A DNA stretch of 64,000 nt from assembly GCA_015680685.1 (NCBI GenBank), contig MNCI01007854.1, positions 397,989 through 461,988 on the forward strand, given 5' to 3'. The position numbers and the translations under genes were made by a program. Under the pieces are notes generated by a model. That model searched no databases and had not been told where the DNA came from. It saw only the letters and a program-made list of their open reading frames with translations. Positions 33,297-45,359 of this stretch are shown here, in pieces; the stretch's first letter is position 1; every line of letters begins with the position of its first letter. The DNA comes from Gnetum montanum. Its lineage: Eukaryota > Streptophyta > Gnetopsida > Gnetales > Gnetaceae.

Positions 33297-33729
33297 TAAG
33301 GGATTCTAAAATACCTTTAGTTGCTGATTGTTCGAATGCATAGTGGATGGCTCAATTGCCACTACCATCATGCCCTTATCTATGAGATCCTGAATGTTAT
33401 TCTTCATAGTCCTATAATTATCCATATCATGTTCAACAATCTCATGATAATAGTAGTACTTCTAGTAGTCATATTGCTTAGGCACCTCAGGGTCATCTTC
33501 TTGTCTTTGAGAAGATTCATTGCAAAGTTGAATGTGGTGGTAGCATACTCTTGCCTGATTAGATACCTTTTCTCCTCTTAAGATGATCATTCCTAAGAAG
33601 ATTTTAAGCAGAGAATACCTCATGGATATTTTAGGGTATGATCTCTACTCCTTTGAGGTCTACATTGTTGGTTTAAAAAAAAGTAGTTGAGGGAGTATTG
33701 TTTTGTCTCTTAGAAAAAGATGAGACACC

Positions 33730-33803
33730 TTGAGAAGTTGGTTGTCCCTTCTCTTATTTCACAACCTTGAGAAGTTGGTTGTCCCTTCTCTTATTTCACA
33801 ACC
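33730..33803. repeat. Exact 2 x 37-bp tandem duplication
   Basis: Two identical 37-bp units (33730-33766, 33767-33803) beginning TTGAGAAGTTGGTTGTCCC. They are perfect copies in a heavily decayed gag, so they are recent or an assembly artefact. Confidence 0.9.
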
Positions 33804-34065
33804 TTGTTAGCTTTGTTATGAATTGACAGGAATTTTTTATCACTATGTTGAATAGTAGCTTCTTCAAAGCATCTAGTAGCTAGGAAAGCATCATTCAAAG
33901 AATTAGACTTAGGATAAGTCATCCTCTTTTGAATGTAGTTGATAGTCTCAATTTTGAAAATATTTTGTAAGTGGCATTCCTCCCAATGATACAATAACTT
34001 GATTGATGTCATTATCCATCTAGAAATGAACTTGTCAATAGAATTAGTTAAAGCTTGCTTGATAA

Positions 34066-34247
34066 CTATGAATAACATAATTCTGTGCTTTGAGGAACAT
34101 TAAACTTGAAATGTTTAATGAAAGTTACTAGCAATTGTTCTAGAGAGGTAATATAGCTATGAATAACATAATGCTTGTGCTTTGAGGAATATTAAACTTG
34201 AAATGTTTAATGAAAGTTACCAACAATTGTTCTAGAGAGGTAATAGA
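34066..34247. repeat. 91-bp tandem duplication in T1 gag
   Basis: Units at 34066-34156 and 34157-about 34247, both with GAATAACATAAT, TTTGAGGAA.ATTAAACTTG and TTGTTCTAGAGAGGTAATA. They differ at a handful of positions, so the event is older than the 37-bp one. Confidence 0.85.
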
Positions 34248-34713
34248 ACCATGAAGCAATGATCTATACCATTCTAAAGCTCTTCTAAAAAGAGAGGTAG
34301 AAAAACATCACAACACAATGGGATGGTAAGGGATCATAAGCATGCATTTATTCTTGAATGTAACCATATGATTTATGGAATTCCCTATTTTTCCATTGTA
34401 CTTTATGAAGGATGGAAATGGAACTCCCTTAGATAAGATCGATAAGGGAACAACAGAGCTTATAGGATCATTTATGACCTAATCCAAGGAAATAAAAGAA
34501 TTTCCTTGCATAATGAGTGGCTTAGTTGCTTTATCTTTAGTTCTTTGGAGATGAAGCATAACATTGTTAAGTAATGCTAATAGCTATAAATCTATTCTAG
34601 GAAAGTAAGGGATAGGTTGAGTTGTAGTAGCAGGTAATGATTTCAAAGAGGAATGTATGTACAGAATGAATCTGGATGTAGTGAAAGTAGGTATGCCTAA
34701 CAAAATAGAGTAG

Positions 34714-34718
34714 GAAGG
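34714..34718 (+). repeat. Target duplication GAAGG (left of E1)
   Basis: GAAGG at 34714-34718 pairs with AAAGG at 51694-51698 (4 of 5 identical, one transition). Confidence 0.65.
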
Positions 34719-35610
34719 AGATGAGTGGTAGGGTATTCCAACACTTTACCATACAAGTCACAAGCATTTATGTGTGACCAGATCTTAATCCATGGATAGA
34801 CAATGTAAGTATGTTAGTGGTTGATAGTTGGTTTGTGATCGTTGTCTTCTCACCTTGAACTAGTGAAGTGCAAGTATTATGGTTTAACTCTTAGTGAGGT
34901 ATGATAGCATGATGTTGTAGGCTCAAATTACTCTTAAGTGTATCCAGAATGAAAATGAGAGTAAGATCTAAAGTGACAACAAAAATGTAAATCTAACTTA
35001 TCTTATGCGATAAGCATCCATTCCTAGTTTGCTCTACACGTCTTGGGCTCATATAACTATTACTAGGATCACCAAGTAAATTCATTACTGAGTGAATCGA
35101 GTAAAGTAACTACTAGGTTACCAAATGATTACACTTAATGTTTGAAACTAATCATACTTATTTCGCCTTACTAATGAACATGAGAAAAGTAAAGTACTTA
35201 TAAAATGTAAAAAACTATATAATTTAACATTTTAAAAAATGAAAATTAAACTAAGTAAAGAAAATAACTAAGTAAACATAAAAAAACTAAGTGTAATGCT
35301 ACAATGGTGAGAAATAGTCTTGATCTTTATTTCCAGCCATGAATTTGTCAAAGTACAATCCACTCAAACAAAGATTCCATACAATTATTTGACACCACAT
35401 TGTGGGCATTCACTCTATTACTAAGTTAAGTCACAAAAAACAACTACAAGAATTTTTCTAAGGGTTAGAAAAAAGGTGTTTCATTGAGGTGACTATGGAT
35501 TAGTATTTATAATGCTGACCGTGATCCTCTACATTGCATCAACAATGACGTATGTAGAGCTGTGAAGTTGTAGATATGATATTGTGGCCTATAACAAAAG
35601 GATTTTATCA
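34719..35610 (-). repeat. E1 3' LTR (892 bp)
   Basis: Starts (minus strand) TGATAAAATCCTTTTG after the polypurine tract and ends in a decayed CTCATCT at 34719. Pairs with 50779-51693. TATAAATA at 35504-35511. Confidence 0.8.
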
Positions 35611-35622
35611 TACACCCATGAT
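35611..35622 (-). other. Polypurine tract of E1
   Basis: Minus-strand AATCATGGGTGTA abuts the LTR, one change from the family GGGGGTA, with the conserved ACTCAAGGAAAAGTTTCC block upstream. Confidence 0.7.
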
Positions 35623-35848
35623 TAATTGGAAACTTTTCCTTGAGTTAAAATGAAAAGGAGGATAAAGTTCCTTATAAAATTGTGAGGTGTATTTAGAATT
35701 TAACATGACTACATATATGCAAGGCTACTTTGACTTTGAATGTTGCATTGTAGTTTGAGTGGTGATTTACAAAATTATCATGCATTACTTGATGGACACA
35801 TATGATAATAAAATAAAACAAAATAAAATAACAAAGCTTGATGTAGCC

Positions 35849-38616
35849 TTATGTCCTAGGTGGTAGTGGCTCCTCCATCAACTTCTTTCCTTTATCACTA
35901 GGCTTCTAAAATTAATATCAGTTAAGTAGGACCTGAAGCTTTTTCTTCTTTGATCTTGAATAATGTACTGTTGAGGTGAATTTTGCAATGTTTGTTGGCA
36001 TTGGTACTTCCCATGGACATGGCAGTCATGAAATCATCTTTTTTTCTTTTACATACCAAGCTACACATTATCTTCTTTCCTATTTAAATGCCCTAACCAC
36101 CTTTCTCAATTCTTGATAATATGTCATTCTTTAGGCTAGGTTTGTGGTTACATCCTTTTAATTTTGGTAGTTGGCTTTTACTATTTTAGGTTGAGAGTTT
36201 GTGATATGTAGTTTTTATTATGCAGCTTTTTGATCTGCAAATGTCTTTTCATACATGGCATACACTACAACTACTTGTTGTTCTAGTTGATTCCTTAGTC
36301 TACCTATTGTGAGCATGGCCAGATTAGCATACCGAAGGTTTGCTAATCCCATGTACTATATAAGGTCTTCAATCTACAGGTTCTTATTCTTTACTTCTAC
36401 TTGATAGACATGGACAAGGCTATCTAGGATCAGCTACCAACTAGGTGTTTGTGTGGTGATGGAGCTGATTTTGGCTTTAGTCAACTGGATTTCCTTTTTA
36501 TTAATTTATTTGTACATATCCACCTAGTCTCTAAAGTGTTCCTTGAGTCTTTCATACTTCTTGGCCTCATTTTGTATCATGCTAATTTTAATTTCTAATT
36601 TTTGGTAGACGGCACAACCTTCTTCCATTAATAGGGCCCTACTCTCTCTGGCCGATTTTGTCATATCTTGGTTGACTTTGGAAAATTGTTCTCTTAACTA
36701 ATGGATTCTTTCTTTGAGAACATTATTTTGTTTCTCTATATCTATTAATCTTTTATTTTTAGTAGGAATTTTTTCTTTTTCTTCTTCAAGGGTTGCTATT
36801 GCTTTGGCATGTACATACGTCTATGCTTCAACCACTAAGGCATTCCCTGTTGCCTTCTCTTTCTCCATCTCCACTTAAATGTTTTAGCTATGAGGTGGGT
36901 GACTTGTTCAGTTTTAAATTTATCTAACTAGTCTAGTGCTATGTACTACATAGGGTCTCTTCTTTCTACTTTTAAGGTTGTTAATTCAACTTACAACCTC
37001 TGCACTTCATTCTTTGTATACTTGGCTCTTGTTTCTACCATTATTAGCTTGCCCTTTGTTGGGATGAAATTTGACTGGACTACAATAATATCATTGGGAT
37101 ATCAAAAATATTTTGCATTACTTGGCCTATTTGTAGTAGTCAATCTAAGATGTCTTCATGTTTCACCAGGGGCATGGATGTACTAACTAACATTTTAACA
37201 TCTCTAGTTCAAGTAAGATCCACCGATGGCACAATGGAAACACTAAATGATTCCTTTATGTGATTTTTGATCACCTTTGCTACTCTTGCTACATCTTGGT
37301 GTTGCATCACCACAACTATGGCTCATTCTCCTATTTCTAACATAACTTGAAAAGATGCAACATTCCTAGAAATTTTTTATGCCTAGTCTTCATCTTCTCC
37401 TGCTTGTAGAGATACTTGACCACTAGAAACTCTTGTTCATATTGCAAGCCTTATAGAATTATCTCTTACTCTATACATTGTGGATCCTTCCTAATTTTCC
37501 CAACTTATAGTTTTTACAATTTGTTGGAAATGGCTCATGGCAGGTCGATAGTCCTATGGTAGAACACTTGATTTGAGTCTCTCACTAGTTAGCATTAACC
37601 CATTGTATCTTGCTTGCTCTTGTCCTGTTACTAAAATGTTTCCTGCTAGTGTTGATCCTACTACTCCCTTAGTGATTGCTGGCTTTTCCAGCTGATCTTT
37701 CTTTGGAGACAATGGCTTAGACATTTCAGCATAGGGTGCATTCTAGGCCTTGCATAGGACATCATTTGTATAATCTAGAATCCTAGCTTACTTGCACAAC
37801 CTTTTGATGAGGCAAGGAAATTGTAAAGTTAGCTTCCCTGCCTTCTTCTCTTCAAACCTTCTTTGAATTTCTAAGAATAGAAAATGAGCCAGATTTGTAT
37901 TAAAATTCCCAGAAGGATGGTGCTTCCTCTTACAACATAGGTGGAAATTTTGTTTAATCTTTTGGTAGGGAAAAGATGATAAGTTCTAATCTTGAAATAT
38001 ATTTTCTCTTCAGCAAAAAATTTACTATATTCTTTTTTAGCTTTGCCATATGCCTTTTGTAGCCATAATTTCTTTCCTTATGTGTTGGATCTTGTAGATA
38101 TCTACACAATGTTTTCTCTGACATTAGAAATGTTAAGTGTTTTGTCAAGTGCTTCAACTAAATAAGGAACAAAGACTCCTTCAATTTTTACTATGGCATC
38201 ATCTTACTTATTTTTCCAAAATTAATATACTTTTCCTAGGTATCATTCTCCATTACAGGATAGAGTTGGCCATGAAGGTGAGGCTTGTAGTTATGTTTGA
38301 ACATTCTCAAGTGTGAATTCCATGAATGATTTGAAATTTAGTTCCACTATAATTGTGGATATGATTGACTTTTCTTGGATGTCTTGGAGATAGTATGCAA
38401 ACAACATCAGCTGCTATCCTTTCTCTAGAGCTAGTAGTTCTTCAACCTCAACCTATGAAGAGTGTTCAGTTACAATTGTTTGTTGATGGATACTAAAAGA
38501 TTAAGCCTCCTACTCCACTTTTGATGTTTGTTCTCCAGCTTGTCCTCTATCTTTGTCTCTTGGTCTTTTGCTTCCTTGCTATGAGGGTCCATCTGCTATG
38601 GATCTCTTGGGAGTCA
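35849..38616 (-). pseudogene. E1 ORF2
   Basis: The start MTPKRSIADGPS at 38616 follows TGATTGCAA. The globular domain includes AEEKIYFKIRTYHLFPTKRL and NKISTYVVRGSTILL near 37990-37900. The coiled-coil part covers 37700-36300. The end KGKKLMEEPLPPRT-stop (35849-35851) matches the P0 end KGKEPMEEPPPLGTT, which fixes the C-terminus. The length of about 2.77 kb equals P0, so this is the only copy with both ends defined. It is heavily decayed with many stops. Confidence 0.6.
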
Positions 38617-40819
38617 TTTGCAATCATCAAGAATTTGTTTGAGATAACCCAAAGGTTTCAAATAGGTTCTCAACAGTTCATAGTCCTTTCTCGGGTTCTT
38701 GATTTTGATAAAATTTTATCCTTATTATTATTTATAGTTTCATCATGATTGTAAGGTTAGAAAAAATTTAAAAAGAAACCATTATTTGTTGTACTTTTAA
38801 TTGTTAAGGCTTCTTATAGTTATCATTTCCTCGTTTATTGTGTAATTGGATGGTTTGCTACAAGAATTGGTTAGGTTTATTAGCTTTTATTCTATTAATT
38901 GATCAAAATATGCTTACTTGTTCCCATTTTTACCCTTAATATACTCTTCCAATGTTAGAGAGTTTTGATCCAGTTTGACTTAGTTACACATAGTATTGTC
39001 CCCCACAATTGAGTTGGTGACTCCATGATCAAAATGGTTTGAGAATCACACAAATCAGAGCTATGGTGAGAGAGTTAGGGTGCTTGGAAGTTTTGTTGCA
39101 AGAGGGGTGGAAAAATAGCATGAACTTCCCTTATTATAAATGTGGAAAATGAAAAATTTCATAACTCTAGTGTGTGTGTGTGTGTGTGTAGTTTATATCA
39201 GATACATTGTAGTTGCAACATATTAGGACTTAAGACATCGTAGCTATGATGTTACTGACAAAGAATTTTGATTTTTAAGTGATTTTTGTGAAAAAACCGT
39301 TGGATGAAATGAATAGTTTGGAAGATGTAGAGGTGGTCTAACAAGTGTTTGATCATAGATGATGCTTAGAATATGAAATTTTTGTAGTGAAACTTTATGA
39401 AAGAATAAATATTTGGCAAAAAAAGTCAATGAGATATATAGGAAATAGATATAGGAATTGTCAAAAGTATGATCAGTTATGAGAATGTAGGAAAGTAAGA
39501 ATTGATGGTTGAAGTATCTTAGAGGCACATGATGATGTGGAATTGGTTGTCAAGTATGAAGTATAAGAGTTATACAAGTCAAACCTCCCCAAAGTAGGCT
39601 TCAGCCCTTAGTGCCCTTGTATAACCACACCTACAAGTGCCCGTAGGAACTCAAGGAGTTGAATGTAAAACATACCTATCTTCCAAATACACATGTTAGT
39701 ATTGTGTGAATGAGAAAATAACACTATATTATACAAACCATTGAATTATAACTATATATAATAGTGAGGTGAAATGGGAGTAGAAGGGATTGTAGAAATT
39801 GGGACGTGAGTTATTTTACCATAGGCATAATGAATTCTATGTTTGAGGTATGGTTAAGGTAATCATTAGCCTTTCTGTCTAAGATTCAAATCAAGTCCAT
39901 ACTACTTACTAGTGACAATGCATTACATCATCCCAAAACTAGCAACCACAAGACTATCACAATGGCAAGAAGTATTAACTCTTGGCCATGAAGTTCAAAG
40001 AAGTAGTTTATTAATAACATTTTTTTAAAAATTTCTAAGAAGCCACCTACCTTTAGGCATGGGTAACATGTCTTTACAATGGAACCCCCCATAAATTTTT
40101 ATTCTATGCATTTAGTATGTTTTTATTGTGTTAACCTTGCCAGAGAAATACCTTCAAGCATGGGTAACATGTCTTTCTAGTGACATGGTAAGGTAACACT
40201 TATTTAATAAATACTTCCATTTTTGCTAGAACTCAAGTAAATAATGCAATCTTAATAGCAGGATAAAACTTAGAGTAGTATCCTCAGAGAATCCATAAAT
40301 CCCCTTGACATCACATCCTTTTCATTCCCACTTGGTTCTTAACTTTTCTATTAGAGCATAATGATCACAAATTTATTTTAGTTTTATTATGAAAAGAATA
40401 TCATTATGCCCATGGTAAGAACCTCTTATTATTAGAAATGAGTGGATGGATGATGTGATCTCACTGTATACAAAATCAGTCTTCTAATGACTTGATAATA
40501 TAGGGCAATATTCACATTATTGGGACTACATCTTATTTTATTCCTTTGCACTTTATTAGAAAAATCAACAAAAATATGTATAAGAATTATGATGAAAAAT
40601 CATAGAAAAAATGATAAGAGTAGCAAAATGAAAAGAATGAAAAAATGTGAAAAGAATTTAAAAGATATTAAAAATTGGAATGAGAAAAGTGTAAAAGAGT
40701 AGAAAAGATATCAAAGAATGTAAAATATTGGTAAGAAATGTGGAAATGTATAATAAAAAATTGTAAACCAAGAACTTATAGAACAAAAAAAATTTAAAAA
40801 GAACTTATCAATTCCTAAG
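38617..40819 (-). other. E1 noncoding block
   Basis: Shares with other copies the CTCCCCAAAGTAGGCTTCAG block (about 39581), a TCAAGTCCATACTACTTAC block (about 39892), AGGCATGGGTAACATGTCTT (about 40055, partly repeated near 40160) and CCCTTGACATCACATCC (about 40303). It also holds a (GT)n tract at 39171-39189. No gene supported. Confidence 0.6.
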
Positions 40820-42365
40820 TCAAGATAGAACATCTCCCCCATGGCTGAATTCATGGGCGAGTGTTCAAAAAATGGACCCTAGATCTCCTAAATCATACAC
40901 TCTAGGTTTCTTATTTATCATTGTTAGTAATTTAGATATTTGTTTATAATCCCATCTGACATTGATGATAATCAATTTTTGATCTTTTAGAGATACATAT
41001 TCTATTGGACTAAATGACCTTTTCATTTTAGAAGATCCAACTCTATCTTCTTGTATATTCTTAATTTCAAGTTTTGAGTCTCCATGTCTCCTACTTGTTG
41101 TTGGTATATGATCATGGTTTAGGATTTCCTTTTTTAAGTTCTCAATTTAGGTATTTTTCTTAAGGTAGGAGTTAATAAGTGAATTAGGTGTTTCCATGCA
41201 TGTTTTGGGTAGTTTTATATTCTCATTTTTCAACCACCAAGTGTCTTTTAGTTTAGTCACCATTGTTTCTTCTTATACACACACTTGTTTCTCACATTTC
41301 TTATGGGCTGATGTAAGGATTGTGTTGAAATTTTGAACTTTCGATCCATAATTTCATCCTTCTTTATCATAGGTAATGCATGGAATCTCTACATTTGTAT
41401 GGCTTCATGTGCATCTTCTTTGGAATTTTCTAAGGATAAGTCTCTCATTCCCTACTTATCATCTATAGTGTAGGAAAATGCTTGTTATCATTGTTCACAT
41501 CTATCACAAGAAAGTCTACTGGATAGTGCCACCAATTGATAGTGGTCACTAAATCTTCTATTTGTCTCAAAGAGATTGTGATTGGTTGATCTTTAAGCTA
41601 TAGTCTTATGTTGCACTTCTTTAATGGTTGTAGGTTCCATGCCTTGTATGTTTCTTGAGATATTAAATTAACTCCAAAACCTAAGTCTAGTAGAGCTTTG
41701 CACAATGAATTTCTAGTAATTTATAACTAAATTAGAGGATTTCTAGGGTCTATTCTTTTCTTGGGAAGCACTCCTGCTTTGATCTAATCTACTATTATGT
41801 CAGTTAGCATGATAGTTGTAAGTTTTTGATTTGGTTGTTATGGAAGCATGTTGATTGTAGAAGGATCTATCATAGGAGAAACTTGTTTGGAGGAAGTTCT
41901 TACTATACTATCCTTTTTTGGACTTGTTCTAAAGAAATGACATTTCTTAGATTTGCATTTAGTATCACTCGTATGATCTTTTCTCTGTATACTTATTGCC
42001 CTACTAGCACTTTTCTACTATGATTGTGATGGTAGTTCTCCTTACATGACTAGTGGCAATACTGGCCATAGGGAGTTACAAGTTTAAAGTGAGAAACTAG
42101 CTACTAGTTAAGGCATGTAAAAATTTGGATCCATTTGTGAGATAGTGAGTTGATGATATTCCAGTGGATAGTAGTGAAAGGAGTTGTGGACTAAAGCATT
42201 TCTCGAAGAGATGGGATGTTGAATTTAATATCCATAAGGATCTAGTTGCCTATATAAATACTGTTGTTTTGGTGGTGACATTCCCCACACTTGTGGTTAT
42301 TGCCATTGTTACTGATAGTACTCTTGTGGTTAAGCATAGGCTTCGCTTGGATAATATGATCATTG
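40820..42365 (-). pseudogene. E1 gag C-terminus, protease and linker
   Basis: Continues gag across E2 with SYYPSEAYA and a Gln-rich tail. The protease core LLDLGFGVNLISQETYKAWN lies near 41690-41630, then QIEDLVTTINWWHYPVDFLV. The catalytic D-S/T-G is DLG, so the motif is damaged. The linker keeps DTWWLKNENIKL and SPIEYVSLKDQKLIIINV, the segment that precedes RT in A1. It then jumps to SHGGDVLS-stop (40822-40820), the gag tail of the pol-less class. The deletion joint therefore lies between the pre-RT linker and that tail. Confidence 0.65.
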
Positions 42366-42370
42366 GTAAG
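42366..42370 (+). repeat. Target duplication GTAAG (left of E2)
   Basis: GTAAG at 42366-42370 and 48622-48626 match perfectly on either side of E2. Confidence 0.9.
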
Positions 42371-43215
42371 TGATGAGCAGTGAGGTATCCCTATGCCTAA
42401 CCATACGAATCATAAGCGTTCACAAACGATCTGGTCGAATTCCATGGATGGGGCTAGTTGTGGCATCTAGATTGCTATGCCTTGATCACAGTTCATTGTC
42501 TTCCCACTTGGACTAGTGGTAGCTTTGTCACGTATGGTTTAGTCTAGAGTAAGACATGACTTTTATTGTTTAATATTTTATTATTCTAAAATTAAAAATA
42601 GGTTGAAACTCAATTTATAATCAATTCAACTAATCCAATTTCTAATTAATAATTAACTACCCTAACATAAGTATCCGATCCCACTTCCCGTGCACATCCT
42701 AAACACATATAACATTGCTAGGTTACCAAATGTTAAGTGTTACTGGGATTACCAAGAGTCATATGCATGCTCAAATAAATTGTAGTTATGTGATTAATTA
42801 ATTAACATGCATTAAAATGTAAATATTAACTAAGTACATGAAAAGTAAATTGCATGGAAAGTACATCTAATCTAAGCCAAAGTGTTGTAATGAATAAGAA
42901 TCAATCTCGATCTTATTGCTATTCATGGAATATGTCCAAGTACATTGCCACTCAAATAAGACTCCATACAACTAACTCAGATCCACTCTATGGGTACTCA
43001 TTGACTATTCTATAAGGTTACAGAATAAAACTCCAAGAGTTCAGCTACTCTATTGACAAAACTATGAAAAACTAAAAATTTGTTATCCAAACCGTGTGTC
43101 TAAGAATTATATTTATAGGTTGGCCCATACCCCCCGATATCGAATATCTGATAACGAATCTAGGGGCCTGATATTAGGTATATGATATCTGGGCTAGGAA
43201 AATCATGACTCATCA
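42371..43215 (-). repeat. E2 3' LTR (845 bp)
   Basis: Minus strand TGATGAGTCATGATT to CTCATCA. U3 holds ATATCAGG, GATATT and CGATATTCGATATCG units; TATAAATA at 43110-43117. Confidence 0.85.
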
Positions 43216-43227
43216 TACCCCCACGAT
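43216..43227 (-). other. Polypurine tract of E2
   Basis: Minus-strand ATCGTGGGGGTA abuts the LTR, preceded by the ACTCAAGGATCAGTTTTC block. Confidence 0.8.
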
Positions 43228-43439
43228 TAAATGAAAACTGATCCTTGAGTTAAAAAAAATGAGGAACAAGTTCTTTACAAAATACTGGGAATGTATGAGA
43301 TTATTGATTGATATGCAAACTATTGACTGATTCTTAGTGCCACATTACAAAATTTTATTCAAGTGGATGCATACAAAATGACAAAGTGGCAAAAAGACTA
43401 GAAAGACATTGAAGATCACAAAATTTGCAAAGGTCTTTA

Positions 43440-43735
43440 AAAATCTACTGAAGATGATTCTTCTTGTTGTCACTAGTGGTGGTAAACTTTCAACATTGAT
43501 TGTTATGTTGATGCTTCTCTAGTTATGCAAAACATTCTTAAAAGATTGACTAAAATTCCTTCTCATTGCCCCATGGATCTAGCAAACATGCAAAGCTTGA
43601 GCTGCTATCTTGTATGTGCCATGATGTGTCCATGGTCATATCCTCCGTTGTTCCTCTCTTGGCTTTGTTTTCAAGCTTGGCAAAAGACCTTCTTCCTTAG
43701 GTGTTTCTTTTAGCACCACATGCAATCACCAAAGG
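43440..43735 (-). pseudogene. E2 ORF2 N-terminal remnant
   Basis: After GGTGATTGCATGTGG on the minus strand the reading is VLKETPKEEGLLPSLKTKPR, aligned with the Lys/Arg/Gly/Pro-rich start of ORF2. About 100 codons remain before the 3' untranslated block. The rest of ORF2 is deleted. Confidence 0.4.
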
Positions 43736-45359
43736 ATCAACATTAGTTGTGGTAAATTTTCCTTATAATTAACCCTTGTTAGATCCCTTAGTTTTCTTTT
43801 AAGCACAAGGTGATTACAACATATTGTGCCCAAGGCTATGAGGTAACTAAAATCATCAAGATATTCACATTATTTTGATCAATTACTATTAGTTACCATG
43901 ATGTTCAAAAATAGGATGTTGGAAAAATTTCAAAAATTTTATAGGCATCCCTAGCCCCCATGACTAATAAGCGTAACTCTGAAAGCACATAGGTTTTTGA
44001 ACAAATAAAACCACAGGTTCAATTGAAAAGATGGCTAAGAAATATTAATGCATATGGAAATAGAAAAATAGGAAAAATTAATGAATAGATGAGAATTAGT
44101 TCCAAAATCATGCATAAATTTAGAGAAACCATCATTGATGTTCTGGAAGATGTAAAGGTTAGTTCAAAGCCATGATCAACAAAAGTTATGTAAGTGAGTT
44201 CTCCCCAAAGTAAGCTCCTACCATAATGCCCTTGCATAACCACTTTTATAGATGTCCGTGGGCACCCAAGAAGTTAAATGTAGACCATGCCTTTGTTCCA
44301 AACAACACAACTACCGTGGTTAAGATGTTGCAGTATACTACACAAAATCAAAAGGCTCAAAATCGCATGTAGTAGTGAGGTGAATAATAGAATGAGAAGG
44401 GATTGCAGAGATCAGGATGTAAGGTAATTAACCATGTCCACAATAGGTTCTTGAGATAAGTGTGATTAAAATGATCAACATACCTATTTGTCCAAGTTCA
44501 GACCAAGTCCATACCATGAACAGTGACCTCACATTGATGTGTTCCATCTTGCCAACCACCATGAGTCCACAACCACCTCAAAGAATAATCATTACTCCAA
44601 AAAGAGAAGAAGGAAGGAAGGGCCTTAGTTAGAGTGGTGCCTTTAGGCATGGGCAACATGTCTTTCCAGCCCCATAACTAGTGCTTGTAGCCCATTACTG
44701 TGTCTAAGGGGTGTACTTTGAATTCCCATCATTATTTATTATTTTTTCCTCTTTTTTTATTTTTTTAAAATTTTTTGGTCTTTTTGGATGGGAATCACAT
44801 CGTGCATAGACAGAGCTTCCTTTTTATTGGTCGACAGGGGAGTGATGANATGCATAGACAGAGCTTCCTTTTTATTGGTCGACAGGGGAGTGATGATACA
44901 TTCCAAGAGGAGTCATAAACCACATGAAGGAAGTCAAGAAGAGAACTCAACAAGTCCCCTTGAGATCACACCCTTACCATTCCCACTTGGTCATTTCCTC
45001 TTTCTTCAAGGTACAATGATCATTGATTAATTTTATTTTCATAAAAGAAGAACCAAATTGTTTCCATGGAAAAGACCTTTTATTTAAATAATTGGAGGGA
45101 TGGCTGAGGTGGTCTCACTGCTTTACATAATCACTTACCCAATCATCTTGATAGCATAATACAAAAAACCCAACACATAGTGTTGAATTTTGCATCATGA
45201 CTTGGCAATTTTATTAATAAAAACATAAAATACATTCATAAAACATGAAGATAATGACTCAAGAAAAGAGAAAAATATAAAGAAAAGAAAAATATTAAAA
45301 AATGAAAAACATATGAAGAATCAAAAAATTCCAAAACTGATAAGCAAATCAGTTACTTC
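43736..45359 (-). other. E2 noncoding block
   Basis: Contains the TTCTCCCCAAAGTAAGCTCC block (about 44191), the AGACCAAGTCCATACCATG block (about 44500), the AGGCATGGGCAACATGTCTT block (about 44646) and CCCCTTGAGATCACACCC (about 44956). It includes an artefactual 46-bp duplication around the N at 44849. Confidence 0.6.
44803..44896. repeat. 46-bp perfect duplication flanking an N (assembly artefact)
   Basis: 44803-44848 and 44851-44896 are identical (TGCATAGACAGAGCTTCC...GGGAGTGATGA) with the N at 44849 between them. Two contig ends that overlap but were not merged would give exactly this. Confidence 0.85.

Larger units (their letters stand above)
33302..34713 (-). pseudogene. T1 gag
   Basis: From 34500 on the minus strand: FPSFIKYNGKIGNSINHMVT, then LFRRALEWYRSLLHGSITSL, KFISRWIMTSIKLLYHWEEC (ORF 34078-33791) and YYHEIVEHDMDNYRTMKNNI followed by QDLIDKGMMVV near 33420. 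This is the standard plant Tat/Ogre-type gag order (KYDGTxxPxxHL, ALxWFxSLPxGSI, CxxHxxxGHxTxxC..QDLID) with the Cys residues replaced. It contains two local tandem duplications. The N-terminus is cut by E1. Confidence 0.65.

Noticed and set aside
43525-43713. 62-codon plus-strand ORF in E2
   Set aside because: It is antisense to the remnant ORF2 N-terminus and has no conservation in other copies.
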